Numbered from the stretch's first letter, positions 43,256 to 52,860 are shown. The stretch is 64,000 nucleotides of DNA from Rhodopirellula sp. SM50 (GCF_002289565.1 NZ_NTFY01000003.1:1-64000); one strand, 5' to 3'. A program made the numbers and translations. The notes: generated by a model from the sequence alone, not told the origin.

Positions 43256-43787
43256 TTCCGATCGTGGCAACGGGCTTGGGGAGGCGTGAAGGGGTTGAGG
43301 GCAGACCGACCCCGATTTCAGCGAACTGCTATTGTCGGTAGGAGACAGCCGTCAAGCAAACCCAACAGCGTGTTGCTCCCCCGACGAAGGTCAAAAAAAA
43401 CATGACTTTTGGCGTATCCGTATTGACTGATACAGATTTCCTGAGTGGTTCTACCGGAATTAACCAAACCACCGGGGTGGTCTTTGCCGATAACTCCGCT
43501 TGAAGCGATTCTTAGGACGCATCCGATGCACCGATTGAGGCGGGGATTGACCCGGTTTGATGGACGCGGTTTGCCGAGCGGGATTCGTTTCAACATTGAA
43601 TTACCAGGGGGGAACTGGTTGATCGCTGCACCTTGATGCGGCGGGCGTGGATGCGTTGCATCGACGCGCCGGTCATTTCCTCTCTCCAAATTGCGGCTCG
43701 GGATCCCAGCGTGGCACAGGTGTGCACGCATGGCTCGGGCGAACGAGCCCCAACAGCGAGGCGGCTGCGACCGCGGAGACGTTTGCG
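43256..43787. other. intergenic region before the BBP7 gene
   Basis: About 530 bp between divergent genes. An A-run lies near 43393-43400 and TTGACT at 43423, without a well-spaced -10. No RNA gene or repeat was recognised. Open frames here continue into the BBP7 gene but look non-coding. Confidence 0.4.
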
Positions 43788-45368
43788 ATGCACCGAATGA
43801 TTCGAAACATGGTCAACCGTTTGACAAACACAGACAGCGAAGCGGGTACGTCCCGTCTGCCCGCTGCCAAACCTCTCCCTGGTCTTTACCGTGCCGGTTC
43901 GGCGCTGGTGGGGACCGGCCTAGCAGTGGCCGCGGCAATTTTTGCCGCCGGACTACTCTCCGGCGAGGCTTCGGCACAGGGTTATCCCTCATCGGGCGTA
44001 TCGCTTGCCAATTATGACTTAGCCGCCAGCGGCTTCGTCACTCCAGCCGGAATGCCGCCGATCGGCGCTCCTGGCATGATGGGAATGAGTGGGTCACCGG
44101 TGATGCCGGTCGGCTACAACAGTGGATGTGACGCCGGCGGTTGCGGTGCACTGCCGATGCAGGCTTGCATGGACCGCATGGTCTGTGGAACCTGTGGCGG
44201 CGGAGGCGGTTGTTCGTGCAACGGCATGCTCGGCAGCGGTGGCATCCTTGGTAAGCTCCGCAGCGGCGGCACGGGTTGCCTGTTCTGTCGCGGTGCCGGA
44301 TGCACGGCGTGTAAAGAGCTGCCGTTCGGCTATGCGGGCTCGTGCCTGGCATCGGCCGTCAGTTTGTTGCGTCCCTACGAAGAAGCGGGCATTTGCAACC
44401 AACGCTGGTATGACATCAGCTTGGAAGCGTTGTTCTTGGATCGGCAAATCAAGGGGACCAGTTCCTCGGTCATCGCCCAACGTGGCAGCGGCACCAGCGG
44501 CACTCCCGCTTTGTCGCTCAACAGCGACGGCCTGGATGATTTGGAAGCCGGCGTGCGAGCGTCGGTCGCCTTCATCTGGGGTGTGGGTGGCAACGTCGAA
44601 TTGACCTACATGGGCGGCAATGAATGGAAGGAAGGTGCATCGGCAACCGCGGATGTGATCGGCACCAACTTGGAAGGCAACCTGTATTCCTTCCTCACCG
44701 ATTTCGGCACCGACCCGGTCGCCGGTGGTTTCGACGACACCGACCGTTCGACCACGCAATCGATCGAAGCACGAAGCCGATTCCACTCGGCGGAGTTCAA
44801 CTATCGCCGCCGCACGATGTTCCCCTACTGCCGATTCCAAAGCTCATGGCTCGTCGGTCTGCGATTCATGCGATACGACGATGGGCTTCGCTACTCGACT
44901 CAGGGACAAACTCGGTTGACGGTCGGTACCACCACGACGATTCAGGACCGGTTCTTCAATGCCGACTCCGATACCGAAAACCGATTGTTCGGGCCGCAGA
45001 CCGGATTCGATTTCTGGTGGAACGTGGCTCCGGGAATCTCGCTCGGCCTGGGTGCGAAGGGAGCTTGGGTGCAAAACGATGTCGACCGATCGATTCAGAT
45101 CTCGGCCAACTCGCTCGTCCCCCAAAACGTCGTCGACGGCGATCAACGCGGGACGATCTTGACCGACCTTGAACTGAAAGGAATCTATCGCCTGTCGCAC
45201 TCGCTGACGCTTCGCGGATCCTACTACGTCCTGGCTGTCGACGACATTGCCTTCGGCGGCATGGACTTCCAGGCCAACAGTTCACCCCAAAGCGTGACCC
45301 CCGGCAACCTGACCTACGACAGTCTGACTCTGCAAGGTTTCACCGTCGGTGCGGAATACATGTGGTAG
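43788..45368 (+). CDS. BBP7-family outer-membrane beta-barrel protein with Cys-rich N-terminal region
   Basis: A 526-residue exported protein. The start ATG 43788 has GGAG 9 nt upstream and precedes a long positively charged lead and signal segment (GTGLAVAAAIFAAGLLSGEASAQ). Residues ~100-215 are very rich in Cys and Gly, including CGTCGGGGGCSC and CLFCRGAGCTAC, which recall CxxCxGxG zinc-binding motifs. The rest (~220-526) is beta-rich with barrel-like alternation and ends in aromatic Trp, as in outer-membrane barrels; SLEALFLDRQ and GFDFWWNVAPGISLGLGAKGAWVQ fit the BBP7 family of planctomycetes. The function is unknown. A strong intrinsic terminator follows. Confidence 0.82.
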   Translation: MHRMIRNMVNRLTNTDSEAGTSRLPAAKPLPGLYRAGSALVGTGLAVAAAIFAAGLLSGEASAQGYPSSGVSLANYDLAASGFVTPAGMPPIGAPGMMGMSGSPVMPVGYNSGCDAGGCGALPMQACMDRMVCGTCGGGGGCSCNGMLGSGGILGKLRSGGTGCLFCRGAGCTACKELPFGYAGSCLASAVSLLRPYEEAGICNQRWYDISLEALFLDRQIKGTSSSVIAQRGSGTSGTPALSLNSDGLDDLEAGVRASVAFIWGVGGNVELTYMGGNEWKEGASATADVIGTNLEGNLYSFLTDFGTDPVAGGFDDTDRSTTQSIEARSRFHSAEFNYRRRTMFPYCRFQSSWLVGLRFMRYDDGLRYSTQGQTRLTVGTTTTIQDRFFNADSDTENRLFGPQTGFDFWWNVAPGISLGLGAKGAWVQNDVDRSIQISANSLVPQNVVDGDQRGTILTDLELKGIYRLSHSLTLRGSYYVLAVDDIAFGGMDFQANSSPQSVTPGNLTYDSLTLQGFTVGAEYMW

Positions 45369-45402
45369 AGCTGTGAAAGCCAGCGACCAGCAACGACAAA
45401 AA

Positions 45403-45432
45403 CCCCGCTCGGTTGACGAGCGGGGTTTTTTT
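45403..45432 (+). terminator. rho-independent terminator of the BBP7 gene
   Basis: CCCCGCTCG at 45403-45411 pairs perfectly with CGAGCGGGG at 45417-45425 around a 5-nt loop, followed by seven T. It lies 35 bp after the BBP7 stop codon. It is the clearest intrinsic terminator in the window. Confidence 0.95.
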
Positions 45433-45832
45433 GTGGTTGAACCAAGCGCAAGCTGGAAGCTTACGCCACTAGGCTCTGTCCCTAAACGACGTTCACCGCC
45501 AGTAAACCGCGAAAACGGGGTCAGGAGTCAATAGCCGGAACGGCCCTACGGGTGCTTCGCACTATTGACTCCTGCCCCCCTTTTCGCTCGCAGGACAAGA
45601 TCCACTGCGCTTTTCGTGCTCCGTTAGCTCTTGAGTTTCACTACCGCCAGGATCGCCTCAATAGACTGGCCGCACCGCTCGGGAAATTTGGCGTTGGGAC
45701 CACGTTTCTTGTGGAAAGTGAGAAAAAAACGCGGCCGTTTTGCTCTTCACGCGAAATAAGACGAGAATAGATGTCTGCGTCATGCCCCCCAAATGACATC
45801 GCTCCCCAATTGTTTTTAGAGCAAACGTACTC
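45433..45832. repeat. intergenic region with a GGGGTCAGGAGTCAATAG inverted repeat
   Basis: GGGGTCAGGAGTCAATAG at 45517-45534 pairs with its complement at 45562-45579 with one mismatch, around a 27-nt GC-rich spacer that has its own palindromic bits. A fragment AAGCTGGAAGCTTACGCCAC (near 45450-45470) also looks like a dispersed repeat. Such CAGGAGTC/GACTCCTG repeats are the kind associated with REP-type transposases. The promoter of the following operon would lie in 45600-45830. Confidence 0.75.
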
Positions 45833-47152
45833 ATGAAGAAACAACATCGACGTTCACTCTTGAAAGGATTGGGTGGTGCGTTGACGCTGCCGTTGCTCGA
45901 ATCGGCGGCGAACTCGACAGCGGACTCAGCGGTGGCCGAGTCCGCCCCCTCCCGTGCTCCGCTGCGGTTCCTGGTCGTGGGAAATCCGTTCGGAATGCAT
46001 CCGGACAACTTTTTCCCCGAACAGTTCGGAAAGAAATACCGATCCCCAAAGACGCTTCAGTCACTCGATTGGTTGCGGGACCGTCTGACGATCTTGTCGC
46101 ACACCGATCACGGCATGAAGAGTGGGCATGGCCGCGAAGTGGCGTTTCTGAGCGGCGTGTTGCCCGAAACCAGCGCGGCGTTTCCGGAGAAAAACATGTC
46201 GATCGATCAGTTGATCGCCCGGCGGACGGGAGGCGACGTGCGATTCCCATCGATCCACACGACGCTGCAACGGGGCATCCGGATGAGCTGGAATGCCAAC
46301 GGCGTCGATATCAAACCCTTCACCGATCCACAGAGACTGTTCGACCATCTGTTCTTGAATCTGACGGAGCAGGAACGTCAGGTGCGGCGGCAATTGCTCA
46401 AACGGAACGGCAGCGTGTTGGATACCGTGGGGGAGCAGTTCGCGATCATCCGTCGCAATGCATCCCCAACCGATCAACAACGATTGGATCAGTTTGCAAC
46501 GTCACTGCGAGAATTGGAACGCAACTTCTCTGACCGCACGGTCTGGGTTGATCGCGACAAGCCCAGATTTGACATCTCGGAACACTTCGACGATTCGGAA
46601 GTCACGATCGCCAATCGCTACAACGCGATCTTTGACATGATCGGCTACGCGTTCCAAACCGACCTGACTCGCGTGGCAACCGTCGGGTTTTCACCCGATC
46701 TGTCTTACACCGACGTCGATGGGGTCACCCGGGGATACCACGCCTGCACGCACAACGGAAAGAAGGAAGACATCGTCAATGAACTCGTTTCGATCGAGTC
46801 GTTTCAAATTTCCCAGCTTTCACGTTGCCTGAAGAAGCTGGACGAGATCCCGGAACCCGACGGTGACGGTTCGATGCTCGATCACACCGTGGTGTTGTTC
46901 GGCAGCGGCATGGGATACGGTGGGACACATTCCAATCGCGACCTGCCGATCTTGGTCGCGGGCGGCGGATTCCGGCATCTCGGTCACGTCGACACACGCA
47001 ATGCCAGCGGCAGCAACATGCCGCTGTGCAACCTGTATGTGACCTTGCTGCAGCGTTTCGGAATCGAACGCGATCAATTCAACACCAGTACCGGCAGGTT
47101 CGAACTGAACTTTGAATCAGAACACAGCAATCCGACCGCACAACCAAGTTGA
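45833..47152 (+). CDS. DUF1552 protein with Tat-type signal
   Basis: A 439-residue protein starting MKKQHRRSLLKGLGGALTLPLLES, a twin-arginine-like signal. The body carries DUF1552 features: LRFLVVGNPFGMHPDNFFPE, LTILSHTDHGMKSGHGREVAFLSGV, SIDQLIARRTGGDVRFPSI and LFGSGMGYGGTHSNRDLPILVAGGG. The last part resembles the alkaline-phosphatase-like fold of the related DUF1501 proteins. It is followed 1 nt later by a DUF1592 cytochrome gene, a pairing that recurs across planctomycetes. Biochemical role unknown; probably periplasmic. Confidence 0.85.
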   Translation: MKKQHRRSLLKGLGGALTLPLLESAANSTADSAVAESAPSRAPLRFLVVGNPFGMHPDNFFPEQFGKKYRSPKTLQSLDWLRDRLTILSHTDHGMKSGHGREVAFLSGVLPETSAAFPEKNMSIDQLIARRTGGDVRFPSIHTTLQRGIRMSWNANGVDIKPFTDPQRLFDHLFLNLTEQERQVRRQLLKRNGSVLDTVGEQFAIIRRNASPTDQQRLDQFATSLRELERNFSDRTVWVDRDKPRFDISEHFDDSEVTIANRYNAIFDMIGYAFQTDLTRVATVGFSPDLSYTDVDGVTRGYHACTHNGKKEDIVNELVSIESFQISQLSRCLKKLDEIPEPDGDGSMLDHTVVLFGSGMGYGGTHSNRDLPILVAGGGFRHLGHVDTRNASGSNMPLCNLYVTLLQRFGIERDQFNTSTGRFELNFESEHSNPTAQPS

Positions 47153-47153
47153 T

Positions 47154-49670
47154 ATGAACGCCTCTCAATCTGCAATCGTGAAGTCGCCTGCTATGAAAAT
47201 CCTGCTCGGTTTGTTGGCGCTTTGCGTCTTGGTCCAGCAAGACGTATCAGCCGACATCGCGTTGATGAAAACACATTGCTCCAAGTGTCACAGCGGTGCC
47301 GATCCTGAAGGCGACTTCAATCTGGTCGAATTGAAACAGACGCCGGATGAAGACAACCTAGAGGATTGGATCCAAAGCCTGGAGAAGGTCAAATCGGGGG
47401 ACATGCCTCCCGCGGATGAAAACCGAATGTCGACTGCCGAGCGGCAGCAGTTGATTCAGTTTCTACGCCATCGCGTGCTGCTGCACGAAGAGCGGGTACG
47501 TCGACCGCTGCGGATCCCGCCAAGGCGAATGAATAACCGTGAACTGGCCAACAGCCTTCGCGACGTTTTAATGATCGAAGACGTCGGCACCCAACAACCG
47601 CTGGCGATGCTCTTGGGCGACAACCTATACAAGGGCTTTGACACGCACGGCGAAACGCTCGGGTTCAGCGAATACCACCTCGATCAGTACGTGACCGCGA
47701 TTCGCAACGTGCTGGACGCCACGATTCTGGTCGGGGATCGACCGGCGACACGATTCTACGACGTCCCGACCGCGAAGCTCGCCATTGCCGACACCTCCAA
47801 CCGGGCTCGGTCCGAACAAGCGAATCGAACCGCCACCAGCATCGAATTGCTGGACCTCAAAAAGTTCGCTTATTTCACCAATTTCAAAACCGTTCCGACT
47901 TCGGGACGCTACCGCATCAAGATTCGAGCGGTCGCGGTTGATCGCCATGTCTACGATTCTGAGGAGACCGGCATCTATGACGGTGACCCGCTGCAGTTGC
48001 GAGTTCATCTGGGGGACCGTGTTCGCGATTTTGATCTGGTCGAAGGTGAACCCCAGGAATTGGTGCTCGACGAGTGGCTCGCCGCGGGCACGGACTTGCG
48101 TCTGACGTATCCGACCGACGGCCTGCGGTTGCGGGGCAACGGAAACTTTAAGTTCCAGTACCGGATCGCCCACGATTACATCAAGGCAAACGATCCCGAG
48201 CTTTATCGGCGGGTCGTCACCGAAGAAGTGCCTCGCAGTAAAACACGGCGCGACAATCCAGAGCACTGGGTTCACTGGACCGGCTATTGGCAGGGCCCAC
48301 GACCTCGATTGTTCAGCGCGACGGTGGAAGGTCCGTTCTACGCAGCCTGGCCCCCGCAGCGGCAAACGGCTCTGCTTGGAATTGCCCCCGACGCGGCCAA
48401 CGCAGCCGAAATTTTGAAGCCGATTGCCCGACGCGCCTGGCGACACGACCAGGTCGACGAACAACTCGCCCCGATCGTCAAGCTGGTGCAGACGCAAGCG
48501 GAAACGTTGGGCGACGTTGAGTCCCTGAAAGAGGGCATTTTGGCCATCCTGGTCTCGCCGTCGTTCCTGCTGATCAATCCGGATGAAGGAACACCCGAAG
48601 ATCGGTTCGCGACGAAGCTCAGTTACTTCTTAAGCAGCACGGTGCCAAACCAACGACTGCGAGCCGCGTCGAACGCCGGAAAGCTTGATTCGTTCGATGA
48701 GGTGCGCGGCGAACTGCAGCGACAGATCGCCGACGGTGGTGCAGACGAGTTGCTGCGCGAGTTCCCCCGGGCCTGGTTGCAGCTGGATCGCATCAACTTC
48801 ATGGCCCCCGATCCGGAGCGCTACCCGTTGTACGAAAAGAAGTCGATCAACGAAGACATGGTCAACGAGGTGCTGCACTTTTTTCGACACGCCGTCCGAG
48901 AAAACCGTCCCGTCCCGGAAATGCTGGCGGGAGATGACTCCTTCGTCAACGCAGACCTTGCCAAGATTTACGAACTCGACGGCGTCGCTAACGATTCAAT
49001 CTTTCGCCAACACACCTTCACCGATGGCCGTCGTGGCGGTTTCCTCGGCATGGGCGCCTTCCTGACGTTGACGGCCGACAGCCTTGGCACCTCACCGATC
49101 CACCGAGCTGTCTATGTGATGGAAAACTTCATGGGCATCGAGCCTTCGCCCCCGCCGGCGGACGTGAAGATTGAAGAGCCAGACGTTCGCTCGGCGACCA
49201 CGATTCGGGAGGTGCTGCAAGCACACCAGTCGGATCGAAGTTGCGCGGCCTGCCATCAGGCGATCGATCCTTTCGGTTATGCGTTTGAGAACTTTGACCC
49301 CGCCGGCGCCTGGCGTGACCACTACCAGCCCGTCTCGACCGGATCGAACGACAACACAATGCGGAAATCGAACGCCGTGGTCATTCCGATCGACGCGTCG
49401 GCATCGTTCATGAGCGGTGCGGAATACAGCGACATCGTGGGATTTCGCAAGATGATGAAAACCAGGACCAACCAAGAGCGTTTCGTCCGCTGTTTCGTGT
49501 CGAAGTTGCTGCTATACGCCAACGGAATCGAAGCGGAGGATTATTCGGCGGTGGACGCGATTGTCAAAGAATCTTCCCGGCATGAGTATCGCATCATCGA
49601 AACAATTGCGGCGGTGATCGATAGCCCGCTCTTCCGTGAAGCCCGACCCGCCGTCGCACGATCCGAATAA
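47154..49670 (+). CDS. DUF1587/DUF1592/DUF1588/DUF1585 planctomycete cytochrome
   Basis: An 838-residue exported protein (signal KILLGLLALCVLVQQDVSAD). An N-terminal planctomycete cytochrome-c-like domain has CSKCH (~43-47 of this start) and GDMPPADENRMS. Next come DUF1587 (RMNNRELANSLRDVLMIEDV), a carbohydrate-binding-like insertion (TSGRYRIKIRAVAV...), DUF1595/1592 (FATKLSYFLSSTVPN, INEDMVNEVLHFFRHAVRENRPV), DUF1588 (RRGGFLGMGAFLTLTADSLGTSPIHRAVYVMENF, then CAACHQAIDPFGYAFENFD) and DUF1585 (FVRCFVSKLLLYANG). The second CxxCH suggests two hemes. ATG 47154 is 1 nt after the upstream stop; ATG 47196 directly at the signal peptide is an alternative. Works with the DUF1552 partner; substrate unknown. 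Confidence 0.85.
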   Translation: MNASQSAIVKSPAMKILLGLLALCVLVQQDVSADIALMKTHCSKCHSGADPEGDFNLVELKQTPDEDNLEDWIQSLEKVKSGDMPPADENRMSTAERQQLIQFLRHRVLLHEERVRRPLRIPPRRMNNRELANSLRDVLMIEDVGTQQPLAMLLGDNLYKGFDTHGETLGFSEYHLDQYVTAIRNVLDATILVGDRPATRFYDVPTAKLAIADTSNRARSEQANRTATSIELLDLKKFAYFTNFKTVPTSGRYRIKIRAVAVDRHVYDSEETGIYDGDPLQLRVHLGDRVRDFDLVEGEPQELVLDEWLAAGTDLRLTYPTDGLRLRGNGNFKFQYRIAHDYIKANDPELYRRVVTEEVPRSKTRRDNPEHWVHWTGYWQGPRPRLFSATVEGPFYAAWPPQRQTALLGIAPDAANAAEILKPIARRAWRHDQVDEQLAPIVKLVQTQAETLGDVESLKEGILAILVSPSFLLINPDEGTPEDRFATKLSYFLSSTVPNQRLRAASNAGKLDSFDEVRGELQRQIADGGADELLREFPRAWLQLDRINFMAPDPERYPLYEKKSINEDMVNEVLHFFRHAVRENRPVPEMLAGDDSFVNADLAKIYELDGVANDSIFRQHTFTDGRRGGFLGMGAFLTLTADSLGTSPIHRAVYVMENFMGIEPSPPPADVKIEEPDVRSATTIREVLQAHQSDRSCAACHQAIDPFGYAFENFDPAGAWRDHYQPVSTGSNDNTMRKSNAVVIPIDASASFMSGAEYSDIVGFRKMMKTRTNQERFVRCFVSKLLLYANGIEAEDYSAVDAIVKESSRHEYRIIETIAAVIDSPLFREARPAVARSE

Positions 49671-49775
49671 GCGACGAGTGGCGTGAATGCGTCCCTCCCT
49701 CGTTCAGAACACGTTGCGGGTACAATGCTCGATCTCAAATCGACCTACAAACGCATCCCGTGGAACCAATCAACG

Positions 49776-51152
49776 ATGCTCAAACGTCACATCCTTTTTC
49801 CAGTCTTGATGCTGCTCTTGATCGCTGCCGCGGGGGCCGACGACGGGTGGCAAGCGGGTGTCGCGAAGCAGAACATCACGCCGGACGGATCGATGTGGAT
49901 GGCCGGTTACGGCAGTCGCGACCGGCCGTCGGAAGGAAAATTGACCGATTTGTGGGCCAAAGCCCTCGTGCTCCAAGACGCCTCGGGCAATCAGGCCGTG
50001 CTGATCACGTTGGATCTGGTCGGAATCGATCGCGAACTCGCGACGGCAATCACCGACCAGATCCAGACCGTCCACCAACTCGATCGATCGCAGATTGCGA
50101 TTTGCTGTTCGCACACACACACCGGGCCGGCGCTCAAGAAGAACCTCGCACCGCTGCACTACCTGATTGTCGAAGAAGACCAGCAGCAGAAGATCGCAGC
50201 GTACGAGCGGAGGCTGCAGCAGCAAATCCTGGCTGCCGTCGATGATGCTTTCGCGAAGCGACAACCGGCACAACTCTCCTGGGGCAGCGGATCGACGACC
50301 TTCGCCACCAATCGGCGTGAGAACCGGCCCGAAGGCAAGGTGACGCAGTGGCGGCGGGAAAGGACGTTGAAAGGCCCCGTCGATCATGATGTCCCGGTGT
50401 TGGCGGTCAGGGACCGCCAAGGAAAACTGATCAGCGTGGTCTTCGGCTATGCCTGTCACGCGACCGTGCTGGGCGTTTATTCCTGGTCGGGCGACTACCC
50501 CGGTTTCGCCTGTGCGACGTTAGAAGCATCGCATCCCGATTCGATCGCGTTGTTCTGGGCAGGTTGTGGTGCGGATCAAAACCCGCTGCCGCGGCGAACC
50601 GTTGAACTCGCCCAACACTACGGGCGACGACTCGCGACGGCCGTGGAAACGGTGTTGATGACGATCCAGATGCAGCCGCTTGCCCCGAAGCTGTCGACGA
50701 AGTTTCGAGAAATCGACCTGCCGCTCGGACCGCTTCCCTCGCGGGAACAAATCGAAGCAAACTCGCGATCGAAGAACAAATGGGAGGCCGCCAGGGCAAC
50801 GATGTTACTCGAGCGACTCGATCGTGGCGAGACACTGGCGCAGACGTATCCGTACGCGGTCGGTAGTTGGACGTTGGGTGACGACATCGACATGGTCTTT
50901 CTCGGTGGCGAAGTCGTTGTCGATTATGCCCTGCGATTGAAAAGCGAATTGCGTGGCGAGCAGTCATGGATCGCGGGTTACGCCAACGACGTGATGGCCT
51001 ACATCCCCTCGCGGCGGGTGTTGCAGGAAGGTGGCTACGAAGGCGGCACCTCGATGGTCTACTACGGTCTGCCCGCCCACTGGTCGCCCGAGGTCGAACG
51101 CCACATCGTCGACGAAGTGCATCGGCAATTAGCGGAATCGACGCAACACTAG
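49776..51152 (+). CDS. exported neutral/alkaline ceramidase-like protein
   Basis: A 458-residue protein: signal peptide (HILFPVLMLLLIAAAGADDGW), then the ceramidase N-domain pattern WQAGVAKQNITPDGSMWMAGYGSRDRPSEGKLTDLWAKALVL, metal-binding SHTHTGP (~115) and GYACHATVLG. True neutral ceramidases have a nucleophilic Ser in a GDVSPN-type loop; the corresponding CGADQNPLPRR here lacks it, so sphingolipid hydrolysis is doubtful. The common planctomycete form has this altered loop. It is probably a zinc hydrolase of unknown substrate. It follows the DUF1592 gene by ~105 bp. ATG 49776 directly precedes the signal peptide. Confidence 0.7.
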   Translation: MLKRHILFPVLMLLLIAAAGADDGWQAGVAKQNITPDGSMWMAGYGSRDRPSEGKLTDLWAKALVLQDASGNQAVLITLDLVGIDRELATAITDQIQTVHQLDRSQIAICCSHTHTGPALKKNLAPLHYLIVEEDQQQKIAAYERRLQQQILAAVDDAFAKRQPAQLSWGSGSTTFATNRRENRPEGKVTQWRRERTLKGPVDHDVPVLAVRDRQGKLISVVFGYACHATVLGVYSWSGDYPGFACATLEASHPDSIALFWAGCGADQNPLPRRTVELAQHYGRRLATAVETVLMTIQMQPLAPKLSTKFREIDLPLGPLPSREQIEANSRSKNKWEAARATMLLERLDRGETLAQTYPYAVGSWTLGDDIDMVFLGGEVVVDYALRLKSELRGEQSWIAGYANDVMAYIPSRRVLQEGGYEGGTSMVYYGLPAHWSPEVERHIVDEVHRQLAESTQH

Positions 51153-51192
51153 TGGTCCGTCTATCGGTAAAGGTCACGCCGTGAACGATTTG

Positions 51193-51395
51193 TTAGCGGT
51201 AGGGCGCGAGCCCTCCGGTGTGTTGGCAAAGACGCGCAGGCCCAATGCGATCTACTTTGACGCCAAGCGGGGTGTTTTTGTTAGCGGTAGGGCGCGAGCC
51301 CTCCGGTGTTGTGGCAGAGATGAAGAACCGGAGGGCTCGCGCCCTGCCGCTAAAACCTCAAGTTTCCGGCGGTGCGCTAACGCGACCACCGGCTA
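51193..51395. repeat. dispersed repeat family C: two direct copies and one inverted
   Basis: TTAGCGGTAGGGCGCGAGCC plus CTCCGGTG occurs at 51193-51220 and 51281-51308, and inverted at 51326-51353; a weaker GCGCTAACGCGACCACCGG remnant lies near 51376-51394. The copies match those at 21634-21820. The block separates the ceramidase-like gene from the esterase-like gene. Confidence 0.92.
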
Positions 51396-51592
51396 CTGAC
51401 TTTCACCCCTAGCGGGGTGCTGGATGACAAAGTGCGCCAGACGGACCAGTCGGTCATGCTGTGCATGACACCCGCGACGCGGCGTTCGAGAGTTTGCCCC
51501 TTCCTAATTCCAACGCCCGGTCAACGGACGCGGTACAATCGTCCCCGAACCCACCTCAACGCCCCCATCCCGCGGCAGCAAGGCTCACCCCC

Positions 51593-52804
51593 ATGAGAAC
51601 GCGAACCATTGCCTTCCTCACCTTTTGCCTGTTCTTCGTTCCGCACCTTGCTGCGAAGCAACCGCTCAAGGTCTTCATCCTTGCCGGTCAGTCGAACATG
51701 CAAGGGCATGCTCAGCTTTCGACCTTCGACCATCTCGCCATGGATCCGCGGACGGCGCCGATCCTGGCCGAGATGCGAACCGCCGACGGAACACCGCGGA
51801 TCTGCGATCAGGTTTGGATCTCATCGATCGGCAACGACGGGACCGAACAGGAACACCATGGTCGATTGACGGCCGGTTATGGAGCGATGGGGCGGGAACC
51901 CAAGATTGGTCCCGAGCTGACCTTCGGGATCTACATGCAGAAACAGCTCGATGAACCGATTCTGATCATCAAGACGGCGTGGGGCGGCAAATCGTTGCAC
52001 ACCGATTTTCGGCCTCCGAGTGCGGGTCCCTACGAATTCAATGAATCACAGTTGGCTTCGATGCAAAAGCAGGGCAAAGACATCGACCAGATCAAGCGAG
52101 ACCGCGCCCAGGCGACCGGCCGCTATTACCGGCTGATGATCGATCACGTGAAACAAGTCGTCGGCGACATCCAACGTGTCTATCCGGATTACGATCGGCA
52201 AGCAGGGTACGAGATTGCCGGCTTCGTTTGGTTCCAGGGATGGAACGACATGGTCGCCCGAGACGTGTATCCCAACCGGGACAAACCCGGCGGGTACGAT
52301 CTTTACAGCCGCTTGCTGGCCGACTTCATTCGCGACGTCCGCAAAGATCTGTCGGCCCCCGAAATGCCATTCGTGATCGGCGTGATGGGAGTCGGCGGTC
52401 CGGTCGACAAGTATGGCCCCAGCCAACAGCGATACAAAAGCACTCATGATGGTTTTCGAAAGGCCATGGCCGCACCGGCCGCGATGCCGGAGTTCCGGGG
52501 GAATGTCGCGGCCGTCCTGACCGAAAACTATTGGGACGCCGAACTGGACGAACTGAAAGACCGCGGCGGCAAGATCAAAGCGAAGTCCCAGGAATTAAAC
52601 AAAGACCCCAACCTGAGCCGCCAGCAGCGCGAACAGGCCTTGGCCCAGTTCCGGGAAAAACTCTACACGCCACGCGAACTGGAAATTTTGAAGGGAAGCT
52701 CCAATGCCCAATACCATTACAATGGATCTGCCAAAATCATGGCACAGATCGGCAAGGGATTCGCCGAAGCGATGGCAGAGCTGAGCGAATCAGGGACTGA
52801 ATAA
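51593..52804 (+). CDS. exported sialate O-acetylesterase-like (SASA) carbohydrate esterase
   Basis: A 403-residue protein with a signal peptide (TIAFLTFCLFFVPHLAAK). The SGNH/SASA block I contains the nucleophile Ser in FILAGQSNMQGHA; the oxyanion-region Gly/Asn appear in TAWGGKSL and FVWFQGWND; the catalytic His is probably in QYHYNGSAKIMAQIGKGF near the C-terminus. Such enzymes remove acetyl groups from sialic acid or other glycans and are widespread in planctomycetes that degrade marine polysaccharides. A Lys/Glu/Gln-rich helical insert (~330-375) precedes the His. ATG 51593 precedes the signal sequence. Confidence 0.8.
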   Translation: MRTRTIAFLTFCLFFVPHLAAKQPLKVFILAGQSNMQGHAQLSTFDHLAMDPRTAPILAEMRTADGTPRICDQVWISSIGNDGTEQEHHGRLTAGYGAMGREPKIGPELTFGIYMQKQLDEPILIIKTAWGGKSLHTDFRPPSAGPYEFNESQLASMQKQGKDIDQIKRDRAQATGRYYRLMIDHVKQVVGDIQRVYPDYDRQAGYEIAGFVWFQGWNDMVARDVYPNRDKPGGYDLYSRLLADFIRDVRKDLSAPEMPFVIGVMGVGGPVDKYGPSQQRYKSTHDGFRKAMAAPAAMPEFRGNVAAVLTENYWDAELDELKDRGGKIKAKSQELNKDPNLSRQQREQALAQFREKLYTPRELEILKGSSNAQYHYNGSAKIMAQIGKGFAEAMAELSESGTE

Positions 52805-52860
52805 GGTTCTCACGGAATCAAACGCGGATTTTGAGTACCGAACACCAACCTGGGCGAGTG

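Noticed and set aside
44094-44840. Minus-strand open frame antisense to the BBP7 gene.
   Set aside because: Shadow frame; the plus strand has signal peptide, ribosome binding site and terminator.
49776-51152. Firm naming as neutral ceramidase.
   Set aside because: The nucleophile loop does not match, so only similarity to the family is claimed.
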